From assembly GCF_022376445.1 (NCBI RefSeq), contig NW_025954975.1:62001-126000 (forward strand): 64,000 bases of DNA, written 5' to 3'. Source of the stretch: Fomitopsis serialis (Eukaryota > Basidiomycota > Agaricomycetes > Polyporales > Fomitopsidaceae). The notes beneath the pieces are model-generated. The model did not search any database. It saw nothing but the letters and a program-made list of their open reading frames with translations, and was not told where the DNA came from. Below, one piece after another: positions 12,215-23,900 of this stretch. The first letter of the stretch is position 1. Each line of letters starts with the position of its first letter. A program made the position numbers and the translations under genes.

Positions 12215-13082
12215 TCAACTAGATGTGTTCTCGGAGCTGTCAGAGTGGCGGGGCGCTGCCTCCGCGATGGAGTCGTCCGGATGCGTGGACGTAGGTGCTG
12301 GCGACGGTGAGGACGGTGGCCGTGCCAACTGAATGCGGGGTAATTGCAGCGGGGTGCCTTCGAATTCGGCCCAGCCACCGCGCAAGCCGATCTCAACCAC
12401 ACGTTCCAGTATTCGCGCGAGCTCATCGTTTCTGCCAGTCCGCAATCAGCGAGGACTATTCGAAAAGACCTCACGCGAGACACACCGCTGCTTCTCTTCC
12501 TCCCATCGCTCCTCGAACATCCTCTGCAACGACTCTGTCCGCTCTGACAACGTCCCGATTCTATTCTCTAGCTCTTCCAATTGGTCGTCCACTTTATCTC
12601 TTCGTTTGGTTTGATTTCGAGAGGACCGCCATGTTTCAGCCATGATCAATGCTGCTGCTACACCGAAGAGGAATCCTTCCGCGAGCGCGTTAGCACCGTT
12701 CTCTATTGCCCTGGGTTACAAGTCTTTCATGGCGATACCTCAAAAGCAGAGCGTCGGACGTACCTCGTCTCAGAAAGAGGTCGGACATGCTTGGCAGGTT
12801 CACCCAGGAGGTTCGTTCGCAGTCGGACTTCGGTCTTATACATCTGCTGCGCGAGGTTCACGCAGAACGTCCTGAACGTCTCATGCCTACGCGTACGCAA
12901 CACCTGAGCCTATCCAGACAGGAACAAGACGAATAAGGCGTACTGCTTAGCCTGCGTCTTGAGCTGGTTGCTAATGGGCTTGGCTAGAGTCTGCGCAAGG
13001 ATGAGCGTAACAGCGTCATGGTGGTAGGAGTCGAACCCGGACTTACTCGGATGACCAAAGTCGCGATCTTTGCCGAGGCCAT
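12215..13082 (-). CDS. OPA3: OPA3-like mitochondrial protein
   Basis: OPA3-family proteins are small proteins tied to the mitochondrial membrane. The gene is easy to miss because it is split. The ATG is at 13082 and exon 1 (13082-13047) reads MASAKIATLVIR. Intron 13046-12991 leads to TLAKPISNQLKTQAKQYALF, a later exon gives CVNLAQQMYKTEVRLRTNLLG then KHVRPLSE, and the next gives ENGANALAEGFLFGVAAALI followed by WRSSRNQTKRR and a coiled coil. The NGANALAEGFLFGVAA block is the OPA3 membrane signature. A 52-bp intron inside 12500-12430 removes a stop and joins EEEKQR to NDELARILERVVEIG. The protein ends in a Pro/Ser-rich tail at the stop 12217-12215. The second intron boundary is uncertain. Confidence 0.75.
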
Positions 13083-13943
13083 GGTGAATATTCGGTAGTG
13101 GTAGTCAATGGCACTGAACCAGGAAGCACAATGGGCTCTTGGAGGTCGATTATAGGAGAGTATATAGCACGGTCAATAGGGAGATCTAGGGAAGCATGTT
13201 CAAGGTTGCGGGTGGCCGGTAGCCGGCTGCACCCAACGCGTACGTACGATCAGCGCGATGCCGGAGGAACTCGTCACCCCGCTCATACTCTCAGGAAGCG
13301 CAAGCTTCGACTGAACCATAAAATCACCATCTAGTTAGCAGAACCAGGAACTGTTGTACCATGAAGCTTGTCCACAATCATTTGCATGAAGTACATGGTG
13401 TGCAGACCTCAATTTGACCGATCACAACTGCTCGTCGTACAATCGTCGTACATGTACCGCAGCGCCAAATCAGATGCGCATGCCGATGAAGAAAACCTCA
13501 CGTTGTCTCCCTGTGTATGTACGGGCCAATTGAGGGTTGTATGGGTCTAACCCGTGTCATGATAGCTCCGTCCACCTCTGACAGCGCAAGGCATTGGCAG
13601 GGTTGTGTGGTCTTCTGAGTACACGATGCTTCATCGACAATCGGGGCATCATTCACAATGTGGACGCATATGTGTGCAACGTCCGCAGAAGACGTCACCA
13701 AAGATCATGCATTATGCCGCATAGCTAGAGTTATCGTCGAGAACCGATCGATGGGATAGGTATGCCCAACCCTAGAAGTCCTTGCCGCCAGGTGAATCTG
13801 AGTCACAGCGTCCACATCGACGCCGTAGCGTTATCATATGCAACTGATAGTGGTGTACAGAAAACACAAGCTACTTCACGGCAGCGTCAGAGATCTTGTG
13901 AAGCAACACGGGTAGGCTGACACTCACCAACGGACGGAGGCAG
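13083..13943. other. intergenic region, 0.86 kb
   Basis: This contains the presumed OPA3 promoter side and the 3' flank of the orphan at 13944. No frame with recognisable similarity was found. Confidence 0.5.
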
Positions 13944-14234
13944 CTACAGCTCATCGCCCCGCTTGACCCTCATTCGCGGAGGGTCCTGCACATCTACGTG
14001 TTTCACCCCATCCAGCTCGTTCAGGGAAGCAAGTATCTCCCCTTGCGAGTGTGGCCAGTTCGCGCGAGGTGCGCTCAGCAGCTGCACATCCCGTAACTGA
14101 CCTACCATCCCGAGGTGGGTGAGTGACGGATGGACAGCGAGGCGCTCCGGGTTCGCCATGAAGCGAGACGAAGGCGAAACGGTCACAGCAAGGTAAACAT
14201 TGTCGTCGTGGTTGAGGAGGTGCTGCGAGGACAT
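13944..14234 (-). CDS. small conserved-looking protein, 96 aa
   Basis: An intronless frame runs from the ATG at 14234 (MSSQHLLNHDDNVYL) to a stop at 13944. It is mixed in composition, with no low-complexity sequence, signal peptide or membrane segment. It ends in a charged tail (PPRMRVKRGDEL). It looks like a real small soluble protein rather than a chance frame because amino-acid use is even throughout, but I do not recognise the family. It is divergent from the IPMK gene, with 311 bp between the two ATGs. Confidence 0.45.
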   Translation of the reverse strand: MSSQHLLNHDDNVYLAVTVSPSSRFMANPERLAVHPSLTHLGMVGQLRDVQLLSAPRANWPHSQGEILASLNELDGVKHVDVQDPPRMRVKRGDEL

Positions 14235-14545
14235 GGCGGTCAGAAAGAGAGTTTGTTCTGAGTTGCCCGATCAGCCGCTCCTGCTCTTCACGGGAGGACT
14301 GATCGCAAGTCCTGCGCAGAACACTCTCGGGCCCTCTCGTTATGCAGCCTTATTTGACCCTGTCGTGCGATGCGAGCTCGTCCGATTCCCGCATCGTGGA
14401 TCCAAGTTACGGAAGAGAAGGAGGCAATGTTACTACGGCACAGCTACAACGCCACTGAGGTCTTGGGAGTTTCTTGACTTTGCCATCCTCGCCCTTTGTC
14501 TTCCACTCCATCCCACTCCAGTCAATAGATCGCTGGCCACATTTG
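14235..14545. other. shared divergent promoter region
   Basis: 311 bp separate the start of the 96-residue orphan (minus) from the IPMK start (plus). I see no clear TATA element. Confidence 0.4.
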
Positions 14546-15719
14546 ATGGACCCCGGACCTGTTTCCAAGGTCTACGCCAACCAAGTAGGCGGCCACCCAG
14601 GCGTCGCTACGACCGAGGACGGCTCTCTGCTCATTAAACCCTCTCTCCCCCGTGAAGTCGCCTTCTACCAAGCACTCGCGACCGATGCACGCTGCGCTAA
14701 TTTGCGGGACTTCGTCCCCGAATTTTACGGTACCCTGAAGCTAGAGGGCAGGGTGGCGAATGAAGGTGGTGGGCTCATGAACGCCATCACGCCAGTGGAG
14801 GAGGTCCCGGAGGGCGAGAAAGATGAGTACGCGACCGACACGGGCTCAGCGACGTCAGCGTCCTGACATGCGAATCCTTTACAGTCCATTGTGCTCGAGA
14901 ATCTCGCGTATACGTTCTTGAAGCCAAACATCCTCGACATCAAACTAGGCACTGTGCTGTTTGACGAGGACGCCACCCCGGAGAAACGAGCACGGATGGA
15001 GAAGGTCGCTGAAGAGACGACCTCCAAGGAAACCGGGATGCGTCTCACAGGATTCCAAGTAAGGCGTCTTTGGGGAATCTGCGGCTATCCCAGCTGACAT
15101 GCATACTCAGGTTTATGATCTCGCCGCAGACAAGCCGGTGATAACCACCAAGGCTTATGGCAAGTCTATCAAGCCAGCCGATCTCCCAGACGGCATTGCA
15201 CGATTCTTCCCGCTAGCAGCACCCCCGTCGCCACCCAACGAGTCCGCGCAACTGACACCCAGCGCGGGTGCAGCACATGGGACTGGGCTACCACCCGAGT
15301 TATTGCAAACGATCCTTGCCGGCATATTGTCTGAAGTCGAGGATATCTACGGCACCATGGAAGACATCGAGCTGCGGATGGTCGGCGGGAGCCTGCTGCT
15401 GGTCTACGAGGCTGACTGGGACCGCGCGCGAGAAGGGCTCCGACTGTTGCGCGAGGCAGAGCAGCGTGCGGAACGTGAGGTCGAACAAGGGCAGGAGCAG
15501 GACGAAGATGAGGACGAGGATGGGGAAGAAGATGACGATGAGAATGCTGTGGGCCCGCCGTTCGTGGTGAAGCTCATTGACTTTGCACATGCCAAGTTGG
15601 TACCAGGTCGCGGGCCGGACGAGGGAGTTCTGCATGGCCTACGGACGGTGATCGACTTGTTGAAGGGTAGGATGGCGCAGGTGGAGGCAGTATCTGTAAC
15701 CACGCTTACCTCGACGTGA
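14546..15719 (+). CDS. inositol polyphosphate multikinase (IPK family)
   Basis: IPK-family kinases phosphorylate soluble inositol phosphates; the fungal multikinase (Arg82 type) acts in the nucleus and cytosol. The ATG at 14546 gives MDPGPVSKVYANQVGGHPGV, and LIKPSLPREVAFYQAL matches the N-lobe. The family signature PxxxDxKxG is present as PNILDIKLG, and the C-terminal IDFAHAKLVPGRGPDEGVLH contains the metal-binding Asp. Intron 15059-15110 (52 bp) is clear. The first intron ends at 14884, but its best donor (gtacgc at 14827) is one base out of phase, as if a G were missing from GAG|GTACGC. A run of about 20 Asp/Glu residues (around 15490-15545) is inserted before the catalytic Asp, a common feature of IPMKs. 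The 3' end converges on CDC73, with 89 bp between stops. Confidence 0.85.
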
Positions 15720-15808
15720 TTGAAGGTGGCCTTCGTAGACAGTCACCTGGAATATATAGCATACAACACACGACAGCAGAGATACAGCATTGAGGACTAC
15801 TACTCGAC

Positions 15809-17464
15809 TTAACCTTGCATGAGCCACGGCTTATTGGTCATCGTCCATGTATCCAGGGTTTTCCAGAAGTGTGCGACCACGGACTTGTCGATGTGTCGTC
15901 TGTGCTGATCGATCTACACGCCGTACGAGGTTGAGAAATGCTTGATAGCTAGCGCGACTGGTGCCTCACCTTCAGCTCAGTGACGTTCCAGTCCTTGATC
16001 TTAGGGTTCGGAGGGTCGTTCGCCCAGGCCATGTAGAATCCTTTCACTATCAAATCTCCATCAGCGTTATCATCCATTTAGGTCGCAAAGTCAACTTACC
16101 ATGATGGAAAAGCGTCTTAGGCTCGTTCCACTTGTACGGCTTGAATTGCCACGCCTGACCAGTCGTCATGACGCATACCACACGGTCCCATGCATCGGCA
16201 CCGAACTTCGCCAATGCCTCCGTCCCATCGACGACGAAGTATCTACAATCGTATCAACACTCCGATTGACTCTGACAAACGATTTGGGTGCGCTCACCGA
16301 GCGTGTGTCTGTGTCTCGCGGCCAGAAGGGTCTATCGTTGTCCGCTTCCGATAAATGGGTATCATGTCTTCGGGGCGAGCGTTGCCCTCCGCTGCCGCAC
16401 GCGCGCGCGCTTCCTGCGATGGCTCGAAAACGGCGTCTTGTAGGAAGCGCTTGACGTTGTGCATGGTGATGAGGGCTGTTGGTGAGGATGAGATGATGAT
16501 GATTGGGTATTGGTTCTCTGTAAGAACTCGTCAACCGGGACATTCAAGAGCCGATGACAAGTAGGCGCACTGGGTTTTCGGGCTTGCATTTTGGGGTCTA
16601 TGATGGAGTCAATCCAGAATCACTGAAAGTCACGTATTATCGTCATACCTGGTGTTGACGGTGCAGACGTCGCTGGTGTGCCACCCTTGCTCGCCTCCCG
16701 AAGCTTCTTGAGCTTGTCTGACATTGCTTGACTAATTGTAGAGAAATTCTGCGGTAGACATGTGAGACGTAGAATAACCAGTGAGTAGAACCGCGGATAC
16801 GGACATTCGTCTTGATCCCTCGCAGGACGCTCGTTCTGTCTCGGAGCTCAATCTCGCTCGCCTTGATCTTCTTAACGACCTCGATGTCCGCCGTGTCAGC
16901 AACATACCGTCGCTTCGATGGACTGGACTGGTCGGCACTTCGTGATGAGAAGGGTGCTGTTGGTAAAGCGGTTGTGCCCTTTAGTTGCGGTGGTGTCCCT
17001 GGCGGAGTTGTCGACTCGGCTGCTAATCCATCAGTTTGCTGAATAAGATACATATACAGAATACTCACTTGCTAGCGGTACAACCCATCGAGCTCTTGAG
17101 TCTTTCCTTCCAACCAATCCACTACGACCTTCCGCTCCGTTACACTCACGAAACCCACTTTAGCCCCATGCTCCCTCACTTGCTTCAAATATTCCGGCAC
17201 GGAAGACTGCCGAAACAACCATGCTAGGTACACCGCCTCTAGTGTATAGAAGTTTTGTGGTGATGCGGGAGGGTTTGAGGACGGCGCAGTTGGTTTGCGC
17301 AACCTGGTCAGAGTGGACTTTGGTAAGGAAGTCGATGGCGAGAGAACGATGTGCGTGGCAGAAGTAGGCGAGCTAGTAGGGTTTGAGCTGCCACTATATG
17401 TGATGTCCGTCCCCGCTCTGATTGCGTCGCGCAGAGCCAGGAGGGGATCGGTCGAGGTGTTCAT
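15809..17464 (-). CDS. CDC73: CDC73/parafibromin, Paf1 complex subunit
   Basis: Cdc73 is a subunit of the Paf1 elongation complex that binds RNA polymerase II in the nucleus. The ATG at 17464 begins MNTSTDPLLALRDAIRAG, and NFYTLEAVYLAWLFRQ and VVVDWLEGK match the N-terminal domain. A middle exon holds the basic segment SSPSKRRYVADTADIE. The C-terminal Ras-like domain is read as YPIIIISSSPTALITMHNVK through MIPIYRKRTTIDPSGRET, YFVVDGTEALAKFGADAW and WQFKPYKWNEPKTLFHHVK, ending NKPWLMQG with the stop at 15811-15809. It has about six introns, for example 16297-16243. After exon 1 the frame slips by one base near 17083-17088: the family's VPLA stretch sits one frame off, next to a GGG run. Gene identity is secure. 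Confidence 0.9.
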
Positions 17465-17988
17465 GTTAGGCCTGGCAAGTTCGTAGCAAGTGTTTGCCGC
17501 TACGGGCGACGCGGATTAACGCTTCGAACTTCCGACCTGTGGTGATACCGCTAGTATGTAGGCGAAGACCTAGTGACGACGCGGGTGGTCGGGCGAAAGA
17601 ATAAGGACTGGGACACGGCGGATGTGGGCAAGGCGCGTCACGTTCGAGTTCGAGGGAGGCTCTACTGAACGCCCGGATCTACCGGAACTTATACCCGTGG
17701 CGCATGGGCGGCTATGTGCTGTGTGGCACGCTCGCCCTTTGCCAGTGAAGCCCGAATTTTAATGCTACTGTAACAATTAACGTCAGCGTGGGGAACCGGG
17801 AGTTTGAGCTGGTGCAGTCTCTTCCGCTCATTGAAGTAGGACCACGCATAATGTTCCGAATCAACCTCACGAAGTACAAAGGTTGAAGATCAGCGTCGTA
17901 AAAAAATGTCCAGCGCATATTCGATATCGACTGTCCAGTATCAGACAAAACCAAAATGTTCACGAACAGCAAGCAAAGCTCAACAATC
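17465..17988. other. intergenic region between tandem minus-strand genes
   Basis: 524 bp hold the 3' flank of the intersectin gene and the promoter of CDC73. No additional gene or clear TATA box was recognised. Confidence 0.5.
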
Positions 17989-20900
17989 TCAGCACGCTCG
18001 CGCCCTCTGCTCCGCATCACGGCAGATGGCACTAGCCTTCTCAATGGCTTGCATCCAGACCTGGCAATCCCGAGCAGAGGACGCACGCAGAGCTATGGCG
18101 TCTCCACCGCGCGGATAGGCTATCGAGATTTGGAACGCAAGGTCATCTATGGAGAAAACATCAGCTTGAGCTCCACAACTTGGACCAAGTCCGTACCTCT
18201 TCTCCCTGGCACCTCCTGCACTCGTACTTCAGAGAGCGGGATGGGCTATAGTGGCCGTGTTTGATGAGTAATCTATCCAGTGGCTGAAAGTAGAATGACA
18301 ACATACTGTCCGGTAAAGCTGCTTCGCGGGATCTTGCGTGAGCACCAAGATGTCGCTACACAGGAACGCGCGTAGTTTGCGTCCGCTCTTCGCTTTCATG
18401 AGCACGCTCTCCTTCAGCAGTTTCCGGGGCCCCATGTGACGTGTTGGCGCGGTCAAGTCCAGCCGACTAGTCCGCGGGTCAGTGGGTCACATACAGTGTA
18501 CTTGGTCAGGGAGAATTGACAGACCCTTGCCCGATCCAGAGATCCTTTGAGATAGTCCGCAGACGTTCTTGGCCCTCTTGCTCTCGGATGGTTTCGTTGA
18601 TATGCGCTAGAATCCTCTCTGCCATGTCAAGGGCATGCTCTATGTGTCTGCGGTCTTCCGTCGCTTCTGTGTAATGAAGCACCTACAGGAAAACAATGAT
18701 AACACATCATATCCGGAGACCTATGCCATATACGACTTACCTGGCGTATCAGCAGGGGATAGCGAGTAATACGTTGCACTGTGGTCGTGAATCAGTCGAC
18801 TAGCAAAACCCAAGAGCACCGGCACACTTACTGGGAACGAGCAGGTAGCTAGACAAGTCCAGGTTACGGGCAGTGGGGTCATCTCTCAGACGCTGGGCAT
18901 AATGGGTGAGACATGCAGATGTCAATAGACATGGCAGCGCACACACCTGCAGAAGCTGTGCCAACTCAGGCTTTCTCTCGCGTTCAGATTGCAAGACCCT
19001 GGCAGCATACGCCTGGTTGACGCAGTACTCCTGCGTATGTATTTATTCAGATCTTGATCACCGTCTGCGCGGAAATACATACCACATAGACACCCATTTC
19101 TGACATGTTCCTGCGGAGAATGTCGCCGAGTTTGTCGATGTAAAGCCGGCATTCCTTTTGTCTCTCTTCCAACACACTCAAGAATGTCTGTTCCTTGACT
19201 TAGATCCCAGCCACGCATTGCATACAACAATGACCGCACCGTATTGATAAGTAAAATGTCTTCCACGTTGGCGAAGATGACTTTGACAGCTTTGTCTTCT
19301 AGTACTGACATTAAGTTGGCGTAGAAGTGCTGCGGGCAGTGTGTGGGTTGTAAAGTTGCAGTAGGGTTTGGAACGTATTGCGTACCTCCACAATCAGCTG
19401 CAAGTCTCGGACGTACGCAGCTTCGGTGAGGATGAATTCGAACATCGCCTGCCACCCACGCAGAAGTCAATCAATAGGTGACATAAAGCAGCAGTTACCC
19501 TACATACCTCTTGTCGACGTCGTTCCTTCGTCGGTATGTCTTCCAGGACCGACTTATCGACAAGACTTGCCCACGTCTATGCACGTATGAACTTCCATCT
19601 CCCCAGAACATGATGAAGGAAACTAACCGAGCCAAACGCGCTGTCGACCTCCGCGCCAGCCGCGCTATTATCCCTGGATATGGGTGCTGAAATGACAGGC
19701 ATCGTCCGCGCCTCTCCATCATTCGCAGGCGTCTTGCGACCAAAGATACTCAGGAAGTGTAGACCACTTCTACTTTCGGCTTCAGTCGAGGCGCTTCGCG
19801 CAATGTAGCTTGGTGATGTCGGGCTAGCAACAGGCCCGCTGATGCTACTGTCCATCGACACCATCGACAGACGATTCATATTAGGGTTCGCCTGCCGGTA
19901 AGCTTCATACCGTTCGAAGGCATCGTCCAAACGTAGGGAGCTATCAGCATCTCCCGACACATCGAGGTCTGCGGAGGTGCCCCTGGAGTGAGCACCAGCA
20001 GAGACGCGATCCGGGACAGCAGGCGGTGGGCGCCGCTTGCGCTCCTTCCTGGGTCGTACGGGCCTTGGCGGAGGCTTCACTCCTCTTTAATGATGAAGCC
20101 GGCGGCCTCCAAGACACGCTGATGTTCCAGGGCGCGTGCCTTCCGTTCTGCAGCTCGTGCCTCTTCAGTCACATCTTCTTCGGTGTCATCTGCGTCAGAC
20201 TCGGAGAAAGAGAGGTACTCAGACTCAGTATCAGATGAATCGTCTTCCTGATTGTCCACCGCATCCTCCTCGTGTACGGGCTCAGTTGATGGAATGCCCC
20301 CGCTGAAGTCCCCAATAAGGTCTTGAGGCGGATCTTCTCCGGCCGTAGGAGGTTGTGGTAATGGCTTGTCCACCACGGGTACCGATACGAAATTGGGCGC
20401 TGCTGCAGCGACGAGCGAGATTTGTCATTTCCAAACGCAAACGATGTGATACATATGTAAGAAACACAAGAAAAACTTCAGCCTGCCAGCAACTTCAACA
20501 ACAGATGCAAGGAGGACGGACTGGCCGACTAACCCTCAATGATCTCTAGGTATCCGGCAGGAACGATAAACACAACTCCTTCCCGCTCAGCCTTCCACCA
20601 GTCGGCTTCGTTTCGATCCACGATGGATAGCTCATCGCCTTCTGAGAAGGGTAATTCTTCAGGGCTATTGCCTTCGTACGCGTACAGAGCACGAGCTTTG
20701 ACTGACGCGAAGCATGAGCCGAGATCCAACTTGAAGGGTGAGAATAGACTCGACATACCTGACTCTATCCTTTGGACGTACGTCTTTGGGAAGAACCCGG
20801 CCCTACCATCCCGGAGAAGAGTACCATACCACCAGTCGCCACCAGTCTTAGAGGGGTTAGCTTTGATCATTAGATTTTCTGCAAACGCTATGGACGACAT

Positions 20901-23900
20901 GAGGTCAACTCAAAGCGCACATCTGACTGGTGAACTCACAGAGATCTTCAGGTCTTTGCCCTTCATAGGGGTACAAGGAGCGGACACGGTATTCTGGGGC
21001 GCGTTTTGTCAGTCCTGCCCACGATCTGGCATCACGGCGAATAATAGCCTACCAGTTGATTTGTCGACGTCTGCCATAGCATCATTCTCAGCGGCGTCGA
21101 CCTGAATTGCCGGAACGGGCGTAGCAGGCTCTTCCTCCTCAGCCATGGAAGGCAAGCGCGACATGTCGGGTGGCGCTGACCCAGCTCCGCGGCGAGTCCC
21201 GCATACCAGTCTACCGAGTCCCTATTGCTCGACCGCGCGCTCATAGTCGGCGGTTCAGGAAGTCCGGACAATGAGTCGTATCGACTGGGCGGAGAAGCTG
21301 CTGCCGGTGACTCCGGAGGCGAGGGCGCCCTCGGGGCAGAGCTAATATGCACCGGGGGTTCTGCGCCGCCCAAGACCTTGCCAGAAAGTGCCGATGCACT
21401 GCGATCGTTAGTCTGCGCCTTCCTCAGTCTAGCACCGGCTTGAATGGCACCAAGTAGAGCGCTCCGATCTCCAGACGGTGCAGGCGCTGCAACTGCTGGG
21501 GGCGGAGGTGCGACCGGGGCCATGGGCGGCGGCGGCGGTGCTGCAGGTGCACCATCAGCAACTGGTGCTGGTGGCGCTGAAGATGGCGGCGGAGGTGCGG
21601 GAGGAGGGGCAGGAGACGATGTCTGCGGAGGTGCTGCAGTTTTTGGCGACGATACAGAAGCGCCCGCGGACTCGGGACGAGACGGCGGCAAGATGCTACC
21701 AAATAACTGCTGAGCCAGCTTATTGCGAGTATCACGAGAGGAGTCAATCTCGTCATCACTGCTATCGTCGTCGTCCTTTCCTGAATGTCGTCCCAGTCCT
21801 CATCGTCCTCTGCAGGTGCCGTGTGATACGATGTCTTCACTGCAGGAGGTGCAGGACTCTTTGAGGATGGGGGCACAGACGGGGCGCGAGGGGGTGCAGG
21901 CGGCGACGCAGCTTGGTTCTTGAAGAAGGGTTGGTGCTACCATTGGCAGCTGGTGTAGTCGGCGTCCCGCACTGCCAGGGCTAGGACCGTCCTTCATGAT
22001 GCGGCTAAAGGGATTGGTAGCCGACCTATCTGCTGCTGGTGTGGTAGGAGCTGGTGGTGCAGGCGGCGGAGGCGGGGGCGGCGGTGCGACTGCAGCAGGG
22101 GCCTCGGCGACAAAAGGCGCAGGCGGTGGCGGCGCAGGTGGGGAAGACGTCGCGGAAGGGGGCGCGGCCTTCGCTTCAAAGGCACGACGACGTGCTTGGT
22201 AGTCCTCTTCAGCACGTCGGCCTCTTCCTCTTCCCTCTCCAGCTGCGCAGACGCTCCAGCCGCTCGCGCTGCTTCCTTACAGCTGCCTCTCGTGCCTTGA
22301 TAAGGGCCTCCTCTGGGTCCTCCTGAGAACAGCGGGTGCCGCAGGGGCGGGCGGAGCAGGAGATGCCACGGGGGGTGTCGGAACTGGCGCTGTACGAGGA
22401 GCAGGAGGCTTGGGAGCGGTGCTTTTCTCGGTGGCGGCGGAGCCGGTGCCCTACTCTTGACCGGAGGAGGCGTCGGCTTGGGCGTCGGAGTCTGGGCTGA
22501 AGCAGTCGGTATAGGCGGCGCAGGAGGTGGTGCGTAGTGCTTGGTGTCGGCGGGGCAGGTGACGGGTCCCCTTCAATGCCTTCTCGTTCTCGAGACGCTC
22601 TCTGCGCGTCCGCTCTCGTTCTTCAGCCGCCTTCTCTGCCGCGCGTGCCTTCTCTTCGGCTTCCCTCTTCTCCAGGACAAGCCTGTCCTCGACGCTGGTG
22701 TCGAGCTTGGGCGACGTAGAGCCCGCAGGCGCGACGCCTAGGGCGGCCATGCGCTCCTGCATACGACGTTGTGCTTCTGCGCGAATGAAAGCCTTGCGTT
22801 CCTCATCCGACATATTTTTGAGGTTCGGTGCGGGCGATTTTGTAGGCATCGGGGCGGCGGTGGCGGCTTCGCGATGACGCTCGGGGAGGGGCGGAGGGCG
22901 GTGCAGGAGGCGGGGAACGCGCAGCAGCAGCAGCCGGGCTCCTGGGACGGTCATAGTCACGCCGATCACGATCGTAGTCGCGGTCGCGGTCATAGTCCCT
23001 GTCCCTATCCCTGTTGCGCGAGTAAGGCCTGTTGTCGTAGTCGCGGTCTCGTTCGTGGTCCCTGTCCCGATTCCGAGAGTACGGGCGGTCCCTGTCGTCA
23101 TCGTATCGTGGTGAGTACCGGTCATCCCTATCGTCGTAGCGGCCGAACCGCTCGTTACGCCTATCCCTATCCCTCGCCCACTCCCTCTTTTCTCTTGCGC
23201 GCCGCTCCTCGCGATCCTTGATCTTCCTCTCCACCTCAGGGATACGCTCGTGCATGAGCTTCAAGAGCTCCCGTTCAAGGCGACGTCTTTCCTCGTCCTT
23301 CGCTTGACTTCTCTGCCCACGCGACACGTAGTCCAAGTCGTCCTTCACCCTATTCACGCGATAGCGAAGGTCCTCCATCTCCCTGTCGAGGGCCTCGTCT
23401 TCTGCCGTCCTCGAAGCGCTCTCCTCCGTGGCGCGGTCGAGCATCTTTGCCGTGTTCTCCAGCTGCCGCTTCATCTCGTCCAAATCTGACGCCGGGTTAT
23501 CCAAATCCGACGTCGTCCGCACCGCGCTGCGGTCGACATGGCGCGAACGGGGCTGGTAGAAGCCGCCGGGCGGGCTCTCGTCAGTGTACTTGTACACTGT
23601 TGCATCCTGCCTACCGCCTGCACCAGCGGCGCCTGTGCTGTTGAAAGATCGTTCCTTCAGCCTCGACACGGGTGAATCAATGGCGGACGGAGAACGGGCG
23701 CGAGTATCGTTCTTCAAGATGTCCTTGAGCAATGTTACTGACGCATCAAGGTCTCTGTGAGACGGCGGCACCATCTCCTGGGGCAACTCGTCAGGAATGT
23801 CATTACCGTTCAACCCTGCAGTATGAATGAGTTTCCGCAGCGGTGGTAAAACGGGCGGACGTACGTCGGTAAATAAGTCCCATGGCAACGTGGAACTCTG

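Noticed and set aside
13019..13088. tRNA or SINE-like relic: perfect B-box word GGTTCGACTCC on the minus strand with an A-box-like stretch at suitable distance
   Set aside because: Acceptor and T stems do not pair, and the segment is the first exon (MASAKIATLVIR) and first intron of the OPA3-like gene.
22970..23180. Arg/Asp-rich segment of the intersectin gene as a separate RS-type splicing factor
   Set aside because: It is continuous in frame with the EH and coiled-coil exons upstream and lies on the path to the SH3 and DH-PH exons.
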